Part shown: positions 34,978 to 44,113 of the stretch, one piece after another
How positions within the stretch are numbered: the first letter of the stretch is position 1
Layout of the letters: every line of letters begins with the position of its first letter
Assembly (NCBI RefSeq): GCF_003858645.1
Contig: NZ_RQJP01000003.1
Location: forward strand, 682,001 to 746,000
DNA: 64,000 nt
Direction of reading: 5' to 3'
Origin: Larkinella knui
GTDB taxonomy: Bacteria; Bacteroidota; Bacteroidia; Cytophagales; Spirosomataceae
Translations under genes and position numbers: made by a program
Notes under the pieces: generated by a model
What the model saw: the letters and a program-made list of their open reading frames with translations, nothing else
Told to the model about the DNA's origin: nothing
Databases searched by the model: none

Positions 34978-35973
34978 TTGAAAAAAATTGTCACTTTCGG
35001 CGAAGTCATGATGCGTCTGGCTCCACCGGGTTTTGCAAAATTTACGCAGGCACATTCGTTGAATGTGGTCTATGGCGGAACGGAAGCCAATGTGGCCGTT
35101 TCACTGGCTTATTTCGGTTGTCAGACTACGCACGTAACCCGTTTTCCTGACCATGCCCTTGGTCATTCGGCAGCGGCCACCTTGCGCTACCACGGCGTCG
35201 ACACGTCCCGCATTAGCTTCGGCGACGGGCGGCTGGGTCTGTATTTTCTGGAAACCGGGGCGGTGAGTCGCGCCAGTCAGATCATTTACGACCGGTATGA
35301 TTCAGCCTTTTCGCTGATCCAGCCCGGCGATTTCGACTGGAAAGCCATTTTGCAAGGCGCAGACTGGTTTCACTGGTCGGGCATCACCCCGGCTCTGTCG
35401 CAACAGGCCGCCGACTGTCTGCAGGAAGCCATTCAGACGGCTAATCAACTCGGGGTGATGGTTTCGGGTGACATTTATTTTCGGAGTAATTTGTGGAAAT
35501 ACGGCAAAAAACCGCAGGATATTTTGCCCGCTTTAACCGCGGGCTGCGACCTGGTTTTGGGGAATCAGGAAAATTTTGAAGAGCTATACGGCGTTAAAGC
35601 CGATTCCTTTGAATCGGCTTGTCGGGGAATGCAAAACAAATTTCCCCGGATTCGGTATTTTACGGATACGGAACGCCAATCCCTCAGCGCATCCCACAAT
35701 CGGCTAATGGCTAAGATTTTCGATGGTTCAACCATCTATTCATCGGATGTCTATGATATTACGCACATTGTCGACCGGATTGGCGGTGGTGATGCGTACC
35801 TTGCCGGACTTATTTACGGCTTGTTAACCAAAGACGATCTGCAATATGCCGTTGAGTTCGGCGCAGCGGCTTCGGCCCTGAAGCATACCGTCGAGGGCGA
35901 TGCAAATTTAGTTTCTGTTCAGGAGGTTGAAGCCATGGTCGGTGGCGATAAGTCCGGACGACTGAGAAGATGA
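34978..35973 (+). CDS. kdgK: 2-keto-3-deoxygluconate kinase (PfkB family)
   Basis: 331 residues starting at a TTG codon (MKKIVTFGEVMMRLAPPGF), which is the conserved N-terminus, so the start is certain although not ATG. The ribokinase fold shows GGTEANVAVSLAYFG (33-47), FHWSGITPAL (131-140), GNQENFEELYG (195-205) and the anion hole with catalytic Asp272 in RIGGGDAYLAG. KdgK phosphorylates KDG to KDPG. It lies between the transporter and eda on the same strand. The 147-bp gap before it contains degenerate repeats built around ATGGTT. Confidence 0.93.
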   Translation: MKKIVTFGEVMMRLAPPGFAKFTQAHSLNVVYGGTEANVAVSLAYFGCQTTHVTRFPDHALGHSAAATLRYHGVDTSRISFGDGRLGLYFLETGAVSRASQIIYDRYDSAFSLIQPGDFDWKAILQGADWFHWSGITPALSQQAADCLQEAIQTANQLGVMVSGDIYFRSNLWKYGKKPQDILPALTAGCDLVLGNQENFEELYGVKADSFESACRGMQNKFPRIRYFTDTERQSLSASHNRLMAKIFDGSTIYSSDVYDITHIVDRIGGGDAYLAGLIYGLLTKDDLQYAVEFGAAASALKHTVEGDANLVSVQEVEAMVGGDKSGRLRR

Positions 35974-35983
35974 TTTTAAAAAC

Positions 35984-36058
<75 letters not shown>

Positions 36059-36069
36059 CCAAAAAAACT

Positions 36070-36744
36070 GTGGCTCGTTTTTCAAGATTAGATGTTTACC
36101 AGACCATTCGGCACGTGCCGGTGGTACCGGTTTTTTACCACGCCGACGCCGATGTTTGCCGCGAAGTGCTGGGAGCCTGCTACCGGGCCGGAATCCGGGC
36201 GTTCGAGTTTACGAACCGGGGCGATTTTGCCCATGAGTTGTTTGCGGAACTAGCCAAAAGTACGGCCCGCGATTTTCCGGATCTGGTGCTGGGTGCCGGA
36301 ACACTCCTTGAAGCCGGAACGGCGTCCCTTTACATTCAGTCAGGGGCTAATTTCATCGTTGGACCGTCGTTTCACGAGTCCATTGCCCGCACCTGCAATC
36401 GCCGGAAAGTAGCCTACATGCCCGGCTGCGGCACGCTGACCGAGATTTCAACGGCGGAAGAGTTTGGCGTGGAAATAATTAAGGCATTTCCCGGCGACAC
36501 CCTGGGACCCGGTTTTGTAAAAGCCGTGAAAGGTCCGATGCCGTGGACGAGCATCATGGTGACGGGTGGCGTCGAACCTACTAAAGAAAGCCTGAGTACC
36601 TGGTTTCAGGCGGGCGTTACGGCCGTCGGAATTGGCTCGCAATTGTTCCCGAAAGACGTATTGAAAAACCGGCAATTCGACCAGATTGAAACCAAGGCGA
36701 AAGAAGTGATCGCCATTCTTCAGGAGTTAAGCGTGGTGAGTTAA
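36070..36744 (+). CDS. eda: 2-keto-3-deoxy-6-phosphogluconate aldolase
   Basis: 224 residues from a GTG at 36070 (MARFSRLDVYQTIRHVPVVP). An in-frame ATG at 36010 would start inside the heptamer inverted repeat and add 20 residues encoded by that repeat, so GTG is preferred. Catalytic residues of class I KDPG aldolases are present: Glu46 in FEFTNRGDF and Schiff-base Lys138 in EIIKAFPGD; the phosphate loop is MVTGGVEPT and GIGSQLF. It splits KDPG into pyruvate and glyceraldehyde-3-phosphate, the last step of the hexuronate route. Confidence 0.93.
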   Translation: MARFSRLDVYQTIRHVPVVPVFYHADADVCREVLGACYRAGIRAFEFTNRGDFAHELFAELAKSTARDFPDLVLGAGTLLEAGTASLYIQSGANFIVGPSFHESIARTCNRRKVAYMPGCGTLTEISTAEEFGVEIIKAFPGDTLGPGFVKAVKGPMPWTSIMVTGGVEPTKESLSTWFQAGVTAVGIGSQLFPKDVLKNRQFDQIETKAKEVIAILQELSVVS

Positions 36745-36746
36745 AA

Positions 36747-36838
36747 GTGAAGAGTTGGGACAGAATTACGGATAGAGTTAGCGTGCGTCAGCCAACTCAT
36801 AATTCTTCACTTATAATTCTTCACTCCCAACGCTTCAC
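36747..36838. repeat. Inverted repeat after eda
   Basis: The outer arms (36747-36760 and 36825-36838) match at 13 of 14 positions; inside, a 14-bp unit of the type CTTCACTTATAATT repeats on the right. The left inner part is degenerate. This is the third co-oriented gap of the hexuronate locus occupied by a repeat structure. Confidence 0.65.
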
Positions 36839-36928
36839 CAGATTGCGCTCTATGCGTTTAAGATTTACTTTTACACGATTAGTAACACTTACTGCCTTTC
36901 GATACCAGAGAGCAACGTATCCATCATC

Positions 36929-38473
36929 ATGACACCACTGAATCGTTCGAACCATCCGGCAACCATCCACCCTGAGCGCGTACTGCAATTTGGTACGGGC
37001 GTTTTGCTGCGTGGCTTACCCGACTATCTGATCCATAAAGCAAATGAGCAGGGGATTTTCAACGGCAGCATTGTCGTCGTTAAATCAACCGGCGGGGCAA
37101 CGGATGAATTTGCCGAACAGGACAGTTTGTATACGGTGGTCACCCGCGGTATTCAGAAGGGCCAGTCGGTTGATAAACACACGGTGGTGTCGGCCATCAG
37201 CCGCGTTATTTCGGCGCAGGACGATTGGAAAACCGTGCTCGACGTGGCTAAAAAACCGACGTTGCAGATCATCATTTCCAATACCACCGAAGTCGGAATT
37301 CAATACGTTGCGGAAAGTATTTTTCAGAATCCTCCGCAGTCGTATCCGGCCAAACTGACGGCTTTTTTATACGAACGATTCAAGAATTTCGGGGGAGGAC
37401 GCAGCAAAGGGCTGGTGGTTATTCCCACCGAATTAATCACCGATAACGGGTTGAAACTGCGCGATATCGTTGAGAAAGTTGCCAAACACAACGAACTGGG
37501 CAAGTTGTTCATGAAGTGGCTGAAATACCACGTTCGTTTCTGCAACTCGCTCGTCGATCGCATCGTACCGGGCAAACCCGACGCAGAAAGTATGCAACAG
37601 CAGCACAAGGCGCTGGGGTATGAAGACAAACTGCTGATCATGGCCGAGCCGTACCGCTTATGGGCCATCGAGGGCGACGACCGCGTCAAGAGTGTCTTGT
37701 CCTTCGCCAAAGCCGACCCGAATGTCATCATCGATGAAGACATTAATTTTTACCGGGAACGCAAACTTCGTGTCCTGAACGGTGGTCACACCATCAGCGT
37801 CCCGCTGGCGTATCTGCTCGGTCTGGAAACGGTCAATGAAATGATGCAACACCCGCTGATGGGGCGTTTCGTTGAAGAAGTAATTACGCAGGAAATTGTC
37901 ACGACTTTGCCCCAGTGGATGATTCCGGAAGAAAAACCGGACGCAGTTCGTGAATTTGCCGCCGACGTTCTCGACCGGTTCCGCAATCCGTACATCGAGC
38001 ACTTGCTGCTAAGCATCACCTTGCAGGAAACGTCTAAAATGCGCGCCCGGAACCTGCCGACCATCCAGCGTTATCTGGAGCAACAACAACAGGTTCCGCA
38101 GCGGATGGCCCTGGGATTTGCCGCTTATCTACGCTTTATGAAAGCCGTCCGGTTGGAAAAAAGCACCTATCTGGGCGAAACCGCCCTCTCTACCGGTGGC
38201 ATTGTGTCTTACCCCATTCGGGATGATTATGCGGAATATTTCTACACCATGTGGCAGAAAGTCGATGTACACGATGCGGCTTCCGTCCGAAATTTCGTTC
38301 ATGCCATCTGTGACGATTCGGCCCTGTGGGAAACCGACCTGAGTGTATTCACGGGGTTTGCGGACGCCGTTTCCGAACACCTCAACAATCTGCTGACCCT
38401 GGGCATCGAAGCAACCCTCGAACGCCAGATGGTGTCGGCAGAATCTACGACCAGCGGCTCAGGAATTGATTGA
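36929..38473 (+). CDS. uxaB: UxaB-type hexuronate reductase (tagaturonate or fructuronate reductase)
   Basis: 514 residues of the mannitol dehydrogenase-like long-chain family. The N-terminus (HPERVLQFGTGVLLRGLPDYL, NAD-binding at about 14-34) and the segment ISNTTEVGIQYV resemble E. coli UxaB rather than UxuB; VLNGGHTISVPLAYLLG holds the catalytic-lysine-like region of the C-terminal domain. UxaB reduces tagaturonate to altronate, but no altronate dehydratase is present and UxuA is, so here it probably makes mannonate from fructuronate. Its 3' end overlaps the convergent LytTR gene by 29 bp. Family firm; substrate inferred from context. Confidence 0.88.
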   Translation: MTPLNRSNHPATIHPERVLQFGTGVLLRGLPDYLIHKANEQGIFNGSIVVVKSTGGATDEFAEQDSLYTVVTRGIQKGQSVDKHTVVSAISRVISAQDDWKTVLDVAKKPTLQIIISNTTEVGIQYVAESIFQNPPQSYPAKLTAFLYERFKNFGGGRSKGLVVIPTELITDNGLKLRDIVEKVAKHNELGKLFMKWLKYHVRFCNSLVDRIVPGKPDAESMQQQHKALGYEDKLLIMAEPYRLWAIEGDDRVKSVLSFAKADPNVIIDEDINFYRERKLRVLNGGHTISVPLAYLLGLETVNEMMQHPLMGRFVEEVITQEIVTTLPQWMIPEEKPDAVREFAADVLDRFRNPYIEHLLLSITLQETSKMRARNLPTIQRYLEQQQQVPQRMALGFAAYLRFMKAVRLEKSTYLGETALSTGGIVSYPIRDDYAEYFYTMWQKVDVHDAASVRNFVHAICDDSALWETDLSVFTGFADAVSEHLNNLLTLGIEATLERQMVSAESTTSGSGID

Positions 38474-39200
38474 ACGTTTCCTTGTGCTGGTCACTTACCG
38501 GAATCGTAGCGGCTCCAATCTGGATGGTATTGCGCGTTACGGCTTCGATTTTGTCGAGCGCAACGATGAACGATCGGTGGACGCGCATAAACCGCCGGGA
38601 AGGGAGTTTGTCTTCCAGGGCCTTTAAGCTGGTCAATGACAGAATTGGCCGCGAAACGGCTTCGGGGCGGTCTTTCCGCAGGTGCACTTTTACGTAATCT
38701 TTCAGCCCCTCGATGTAGAGAATATCATTGAATGCAATCCGAACCAACTGATATTCAACTTTCAGGAATAAATATTCTTCTTCCGGTTCGGGCACGGACG
38801 GCAGGGTAATCGTGGGCCGGTTGATGAGTTCAAAATAGGCGCGTGCCTTGTTGGCAGCCCGCAAAAATTCTTCGTAATTAAACGGTTTTAGGAGGTAATC
38901 CAGCGCATCGACTTTATAGCCTTCCAGGGCGAAATGATTGAAAGCCGTTGTAAAAATGATCCGCGGGGCACTGCCGGTCTGGTTGCGCTCCAGAACCCGG
39001 GCCAGTTCCATTCCCGTTAGATCAGGCATCTGAATATCCAGAAACAACAGATCGACCGGATGATCGTGGAGCCCTTGCAAGGCTTCGACGGCACTGCTGT
39101 AACGTCCGGCCAGCGTAAGAAAGGGCGTCTTGTCGATGAACGCACACACCAGCCCGAGAGCCAGCGGTTCGTCGTCAACTGCAATACAAGTTAAGGTCAT
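38445..39200 (-). CDS. LytTR-family response regulator
   Basis: 251 residues. Receiver: acidic pocket Asp9-Asp10, phospho-acceptor Asp55 (LLFLDIQMPDLTG), Lys105 in YLLKPFN. LytTR domain from about 145 (EYLFLKVEYQLVRIAFNDILYIEGLKDYVKVHL; key parts FNDILYIEGLKDYV and RRFMRVHRSFIV). It is paired with the upstream histidine kinase, whose stop overlaps its start by 4 bp (ATGA), so the two are translationally coupled. It converges on the reductase gene. Targets not known. Confidence 0.93.
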   Translation of the reverse strand: MTLTCIAVDDEPLALGLVCAFIDKTPFLTLAGRYSSAVEALQGLHDHPVDLLFLDIQMPDLTGMELARVLERNQTGSAPRIIFTTAFNHFALEGYKVDALDYLLKPFNYEEFLRAANKARAYFELINRPTITLPSVPEPEEEYLFLKVEYQLVRIAFNDILYIEGLKDYVKVHLRKDRPEAVSRPILSLTSLKALEDKLPSRRFMRVHRSFIVALDKIEAVTRNTIQIGAATIPVSDQHKETFNQFLSRWS

Positions 39201-40267
39201 GACAGTTGCAGGTTCAGATGAACCAGGTACTCGTTTTCGGGGGTATCCTCTATAACCGAAAGTTCATACCGTTCGGGATAGAGCAGGTCGAGCCGCCGAC
39301 GCGTGTTGGTGAGGCCGATGCCACTGCCGACTTCGAGTGACTGATTTTTTTCGGGAAAGATCGTATTTCTCACTTCCATTTCCAACTTCGATCCCTCCTG
39401 ATGAATGATAATGCTGATGCGGCTGGGCATCATGGCACTGACGCCGTGTTTAAAGGCATTTTCGACAAACGGCAGTAACAACATCGGCGCCACGGGCACG
39501 TCCCTCAATGGGGTAGGCTGTTCGAGCGTCACGGTTACTTTGTCCGTTAGCCGCAGCTGCATCAACTGAATATAATCCTGAACAAAGTCGATTTCTTTGC
39601 TCAGCATCGTCGTGTCGTTACCGGTTTCGTAGAGCACATACCGCATCATCCGCGACAGCCGGTGCAGGGCTTCCCGCGAGGCTTCGCCGTCGATTAGCGT
39701 CAGGGCGTAAATGTTATTGAGCGTATTGAAAAAGAAGTGCGGGTTGATCTGGGCTTTCAGAAAAGACAGTTCGGAGCTCACCCGGGCCTGCTCCAGACTA
39801 AGCCGGAGCCGGGCATCCTCCTGCCACTTCTGAACCGAAGCGATGCTGGTGCCGATTCCGAGCATGAGAAAGGTGGTGACCAGAACCGACTGGCTCCAGC
39901 CCCAGATGTTGCGCGGTTTGCGCACTCCGCCCTCCGGGTGAAAAGCCCGGAACATCAGCTCCGGCAGATTAAACCAGGTATCGATATTGAAGAGCAGGAT
40001 TAAAACCGTTGCTGCGGTTATTACCAGCGAAAAGACATACATCCCGGTTTGGTCGCGGAAAAGTAGCCGGGGCACCAGCACGAGCGTGTTGAAGTAAAAA
40101 GCACCAACCAGAAGACAGAAATAAATGCCCTGCTTAACCCAGAATATCGGAGGTAATGTAACATCCCAGTTCAGTGGCTGATAAACCAGTAAGGCAAAAC
40201 CGAGGAGGCCCCAGGCCAGTACATGGATCAAAACCGGCACATTCCGGCGTAACGTGAGTAGATTCAT
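39197..40267 (-). CDS. LytS-like sensor histidine kinase
   Basis: 356 residues. Four membrane helices lie in the first 145 residues (for example LIHVLAWGLLGFALLVY and GIYFCLLVGAFYFNTLVLV), with no large periplasmic sensor. A short coiled-coil (QKWQEDARLRLSLEQARV) leads to the His_kinase domain with His177 in KAQINPHFFFNTLNNIYAL. The HATPase has the N-box VENAFKHG and glycine motif GSGIGLTNTRRRL. Its partner is the LytTR regulator 4 bp overlapping downstream. Such membrane-sensing pairs are abundant in Bacteroidetes; the signal is unknown. Confidence 0.93.
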   Translation of the reverse strand: MNLLTLRRNVPVLIHVLAWGLLGFALLVYQPLNWDVTLPPIFWVKQGIYFCLLVGAFYFNTLVLVPRLLFRDQTGMYVFSLVITAATVLILLFNIDTWFNLPELMFRAFHPEGGVRKPRNIWGWSQSVLVTTFLMLGIGTSIASVQKWQEDARLRLSLEQARVSSELSFLKAQINPHFFFNTLNNIYALTLIDGEASREALHRLSRMMRYVLYETGNDTTMLSKEIDFVQDYIQLMQLRLTDKVTVTLEQPTPLRDVPVAPMLLLPFVENAFKHGVSAMMPSRISIIIHQEGSKLEMEVRNTIFPEKNQSLEVGSGIGLTNTRRRLDLLYPERYELSVIEDTPENEYLVHLNLQLS

Positions 40268-40741
40268 GGGACGCTATAATTGTGGGCACTATTCCCAAGT
40301 TAACGGATTTCTTCTATAAATGACAAAACAACCTGGCATCAAATGAAACCAGGTTGTCCAACTACCATCTCTATTAAAAATATCTATATGTATCGCCCGA
40401 CAAAATCATACAGTGAAGGTGTAGAAGCGGTTAACGGCGTCAATTGATTTACAATCATACGTCACAAAAATCAAAACCGCCCCGGAGAATCGACTAATTG
40501 GCAGCTTGTCCCGACCAATAGCCAATTTTTACCTATTAGCTCCCTCTTCCGGTTTATTCCGAACAAAGCGCCCCGGTTCGCAGCACTTATCGGTCAGATC
40601 CAGCTTTTAATCGACGTCCCTAACTCGCTGGTATATTGCGTTTTGCGGACCATTTTATCCGGTGTTGTTTTGTCCAGTCGATCAGCCGCCAGCAGGCCGC
40701 TAACCAACAATCACTTCGTTTCACGTAAAACAACGACTATA
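40268..40741. other. Divergent intergenic region (474 bp)
   Basis: Carries the promoters of the histidine kinase (minus) and the small secreted protein (plus). A 9-bp hairpin (40328-40336 with 40349-40357, ACAACCTGG type) is the only structure I see. No TAnnTTTG box was found close to the ATG at 40742, and no other ORF looks real. Confidence 0.4.
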
Positions 40742-41134
40742 ATGAAAACCGCATTCGCTTCCCTCTTCATCGCTTTCGCCATCAGCGCATCGTCCGTTAG
40801 TTTCGCCAGCACGACAGGCAAAACCGACGATTCGGCCCCGTTTCAATCCTCCGTGGTTGCGTTTCCGTCTTCCATGAAAATTGATGTAGTCGTCGAGAAT
40901 ATGGAAAACGCCCACGTAACCATCCGTCTCATCGACAGGCTGGGCGTTACGCAGGCTACCCAATGGCTGAACAAACACGAAAAAGCCGTCCGTACCCGTT
41001 TTGACATCAGTGGCCTGACCGATGGCGTTTATACGATCGTGGTTTCGGACGGTGCCACCACGCAAACGAAAGAAATCAATATTTCGACCAACGTCCCCAC
41101 CCCCGCTCCGTACCGAACCGTTTCGATCGGGTAA
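40742..41134 (+). CDS. Small secreted protein with a T9SS-sorting-domain-like C-terminus
   Basis: 130 residues from the ATG at 40742 (MKTAFASLFIAFAISASSVSFA, a clear signal peptide); the longer reading from 40643 is unlikely. After a short linker the remaining 80 residues form one beta domain: IDVVVENMENAHVTIRLIDRLG, then FDISGLTDGVYTIVVSDG and TQTKEINIS. The GL-x-DGVY-x-IVV-x-DG pattern is that of type A T9SS C-terminal sorting domains, but there is no cargo domain and the very end (APYRTVSIG) differs. It could be a small beta-sandwich with another role. Confidence 0.7.
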   Translation: MKTAFASLFIAFAISASSVSFASTTGKTDDSAPFQSSVVAFPSSMKIDVVVENMENAHVTIRLIDRLGVTQATQWLNKHEKAVRTRFDISGLTDGVYTIVVSDGATTQTKEINISTNVPTPAPYRTVSIG

Positions 41135-41136
41135 TT

Positions 41137-41180
41137 TCAGGACCCTGACACCGGTCAATCGGCTCGTGTCAGGGTCCTGA
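41137..41180 (+). terminator. Hairpin after the small secreted protein
   Basis: A perfect 15-bp stem (41137-41151 with 41166-41180) and 14-nt loop begins two bases after the stop. No T-run directly follows; a second small stem-loop with TTTT lies just after. Confidence 0.7.
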
Positions 41181-41317
41181 TGACTCAAAGTCCCTTTTGA
41201 GTTCATCGGTAAAATGACGTCATCCGGCGATGTTCCCGCCCTTTTAGTCTATTCCATTTTCCAGACTACTCCCACAAGTGTTGATTTGCATATTCATTGT
41301 CTAATGAACTCAAGCTC

Positions 41318-44008
41318 ATGAACAAGTTTTCCCAGTCTCTGTTTTTTGTTGTATTGATCCTGGCCGCCGTCCAGACATTCGCTCAGTTTCCGGGCGGGGG
41401 CGGACCGGGTGGTGGTTTTGGCGGTCAGCGCGGTGGTATGCCGGGCCAAAATGGTCAGCAAAAAGAAAAAACATTCATTCCCGGCACCGCCGACGACGAC
41501 AAACCACGCGGCAATGGCAAGATTTCGGGGGTGATTATGGACTCGACTTCCAACAAACCCGTCGAATATACCACCATTGCGCTGATGGACATTAAAAGTG
41601 GTAAACCCATCGACGGAACGACGGCGGATGGCAAAGGGCAATTCGTCTTAGGTAAACTGGCTCCGGGCGAATACAAACTCCAGTATTCCTTCATCGGCTA
41701 CCAGAATAAATTATCGGCTCCCATCAAAATTGAAAAAGGATCGAATATCAACGTCGGCGTCATCAAACTGTCGCAGGATGTTCGCCTTTTGGGCGAAGTA
41801 ACCGTGACGGGTCAGGCGGCTTTGATTGAAGAGAAAGTGGATCGGCTGGTTTATAACGCCGAAAAAGACATTACTTCCAAAGGTGGTGACGCGGCCGACA
41901 TCATGCGGAAAGTGCCGATGCTGAGCGTCGACCTCGACGGCAATGTCAGTTTGCGCGGTAGCAGCAACGTCCGGGTTCTGATCAACAACAAACCGTCGAC
42001 GATCGTGGCCAGCAGCGTGGCCGATGCCTTGAAGCAGATTCCGGCCGATATGATCAAGTCGATCGAAGTGATCACCAGCCCCTCCGCCAAATACGATGCC
42101 GAAGGGTCTGCCGGTATTATCAACATCATCACCAAGAAAAACACCTTGCAGGGCGCTACGATGAACGTCGACGTCGGCACGGGAAACCGGAGTTCGAACC
42201 TGAACCTGAACGCCAGCTACCGCCAGGGTAAAATGGGCTTCAACCTGGGCGGTTTTGGCCGGGCCATGTATAACGTCAAAGGCGCGTTCAACAGCACCCA
42301 AACTACGGTTGGTCAGATGGGAACTACCACAACCATCCAGTCTGCCGACACCCGTCAGGCCGGTATGTTCGGGAATTACCAGCTGGGTTGGGATTACGAC
42401 ATCGACAAAAACACGTCGTTAACCGCCAGCCTGCGCTACGGGATGCGGAACATGATCAACTACCAGGACAACCTGCAAACACTTTCGTACATCAATCTGC
42501 TGGCCAACATGTCGGGCCGGAACGTGAAAACGAAAAACCTATCGGGTACGGTCGATGCCAACGTCAGCTACACGAAGACCTACAAGCCGAATCAGGAATT
42601 CAGCGTTCTGGGGTTATACAGCCGCAACAACAACACCAATAACTTTGTGGCAGAATTGCTCAAAGGCACGGATATGCAAACCATTACCAGCCGTCAGCGC
42701 AACGACAACCTGAGCTACAACCAGGAATCGACCCTGCAGATGGATTACCAAACGCCGATCCGAAAAAATCAGTTGCTGGAGTTTGGTGGCAAAGGCATCT
42801 TCCGGAACGTAAACAGTGATTATCAATACTTTACGACGGTTGGCGATAACGAAAACTATCAGGTGAGCCCGATTCAACCGGCCAATACGCTGAACTACGA
42901 CCAGAATATTATGGCGACTTACGTGGCGTATACGTATGCTTCGAAGACGAAATGGACGTTGAAAGCCGGCGGTCGGTACGAGTACACATTTATCAAGGCG
43001 CGTTTTAGTAACGAGCAGGGCAGTGATTTGAGTGATATTCCGGACTACGGCGTTTTTGTACCGAGCGTCAACCTGTCGAAAGGATTGAAAGGCGGAAAAA
43101 TCATTAAACTGGGGTATAACCGCCGGATTCAACGGCCGGGCATCCAGTTCCTGAATCCCAACATCAATGCAGCGAACCCGCTCAACATCAGCCAGGGTAA
43201 CCCGTATTTGAAGCCTGAATTTACCGACAATGTGGAATTAGGGCTAAGTGGTCAGATTAAGAAATTCTACATGAATGCCACGCTGTTTGCCCGCCAAACC
43301 AATAATTCCATCACCAATGTGCGGGATGTGCGTCAGGTCAATACCGGAACCGTGGAAAATCCGGTTTACCAAAACGGGATCAGCAGCACCTATCAAAACA
43401 TCGGAAAGGAAAATGCCTACGGGGTGAATTTGTTCACGAACGTGACGCTGTTCTCGAAATGGCAGCTCGGTGGCGGTGTCGACCTCTATCATACTTCTCT
43501 GACCAACAACAACGCCAGTGCCATCTACGGCGCTTCCAACTCGGGCTGGGTCATTGGCGGCCGGTTGTTCACGAGTGTAACGCTGAAAAACGGCTGGGGA
43601 ATCCAGGGCTTCGGCGGTGGCCGCGGACGGCAGATTCAGTTGCAGGGCTACCAGGGCAGTTTTGCCTTCTACAACCTCGGGGTCAAGAAGGATTTCAACA
43701 ACAAGCGGGGCAGCGTGGGTCTGAGCGCGGAAAACTTCTTCAATCACCCGTTCAAAGTACGTTCCGAGTCGATATCACCAATTCTGACGCAACAAAGTGT
43801 CAACAGCATGTATAATGCCGGGGTTCGCGTGAATTTCTCGTATCGTCTGGGTAAAATGAGCCTCGATGGTTCCGGATTCAGCTTCGGCCGCAAGAAAAAA
43901 TCCATCAACAACGACGACCAGAAAGGGGGCGGTGACGACAATGGCGGTGCCCAACAACCAGCCCAACCGGCAACCGGCGGTGCTCCGGGCGGACGTCCCC
44001 GTCAATAA
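41318..44008 (+). CDS. TonB-dependent receptor with glycine-rich ends
   Basis: 896 residues from the ATG at 41318 (MNKFSQSLFFVVLILAAVQTFAQ, signal peptide); the alternative TTG at 41297 is not needed. A Gly/Gln-rich segment follows the signal (FPGGGGPGGGFGGQRGG), then a carboxypeptidase-like regulatory domain at about 70-150, GEVTVTGQAALIEEKVDRL, a plug with RKVPMLSVDLDGNVSLRGS, and an outer-membrane-protein beta-barrel. The C-terminus adds a second Gly/Pro/Gln-rich tail after the last strand (GGGDDNGGAQQPAQPA). It belongs to the SusD-less class. Substrate unknown. A strong terminator follows at 44039, then a YceI gene. Confidence 0.9.
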   Translation: MNKFSQSLFFVVLILAAVQTFAQFPGGGGPGGGFGGQRGGMPGQNGQQKEKTFIPGTADDDKPRGNGKISGVIMDSTSNKPVEYTTIALMDIKSGKPIDGTTADGKGQFVLGKLAPGEYKLQYSFIGYQNKLSAPIKIEKGSNINVGVIKLSQDVRLLGEVTVTGQAALIEEKVDRLVYNAEKDITSKGGDAADIMRKVPMLSVDLDGNVSLRGSSNVRVLINNKPSTIVASSVADALKQIPADMIKSIEVITSPSAKYDAEGSAGIINIITKKNTLQGATMNVDVGTGNRSSNLNLNASYRQGKMGFNLGGFGRAMYNVKGAFNSTQTTVGQMGTTTTIQSADTRQAGMFGNYQLGWDYDIDKNTSLTASLRYGMRNMINYQDNLQTLSYINLLANMSGRNVKTKNLSGTVDANVSYTKTYKPNQEFSVLGLYSRNNNTNNFVAELLKGTDMQTITSRQRNDNLSYNQESTLQMDYQTPIRKNQLLEFGGKGIFRNVNSDYQYFTTVGDNENYQVSPIQPANTLNYDQNIMATYVAYTYASKTKWTLKAGGRYEYTFIKARFSNEQGSDLSDIPDYGVFVPSVNLSKGLKGGKIIKLGYNRRIQRPGIQFLNPNINAANPLNISQGNPYLKPEFTDNVELGLSGQIKKFYMNATLFARQTNNSITNVRDVRQVNTGTVENPVYQNGISSTYQNIGKENAYGVNLFTNVTLFSKWQLGGGVDLYHTSLTNNNASAIYGASNSGWVIGGRLFTSVTLKNGWGIQGFGGGRGRQIQLQGYQGSFAFYNLGVKKDFNNKRGSVGLSAENFFNHPFKVRSESISPILTQQSVNSMYNAGVRVNFSYRLGKMSLDGSGFSFGRKKKSINNDDQKGGGDDNGGAQQPAQPATGGAPGGRPRQ

Positions 44009-44038
44009 TCCAGTTTGACTATTCCTGAATTCCAACCG

Positions 44039-44076
44039 AAAAGATCGACAGAACCGCTTGGTTCTGTTGATCTTTT
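44039..44076 (+). terminator. Rho-independent terminator after the glycine-rich receptor
   Basis: A 17-bp stem with one G-T pair (44039-44055 with 44060-44076), tetraloop GCTT, and A-rich/T-rich ends. Confidence 0.88.
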
Positions 44077-44113
44077 CAACCTACAATCTCACCTTTTAAC
44101 CAACCTCTCTATC

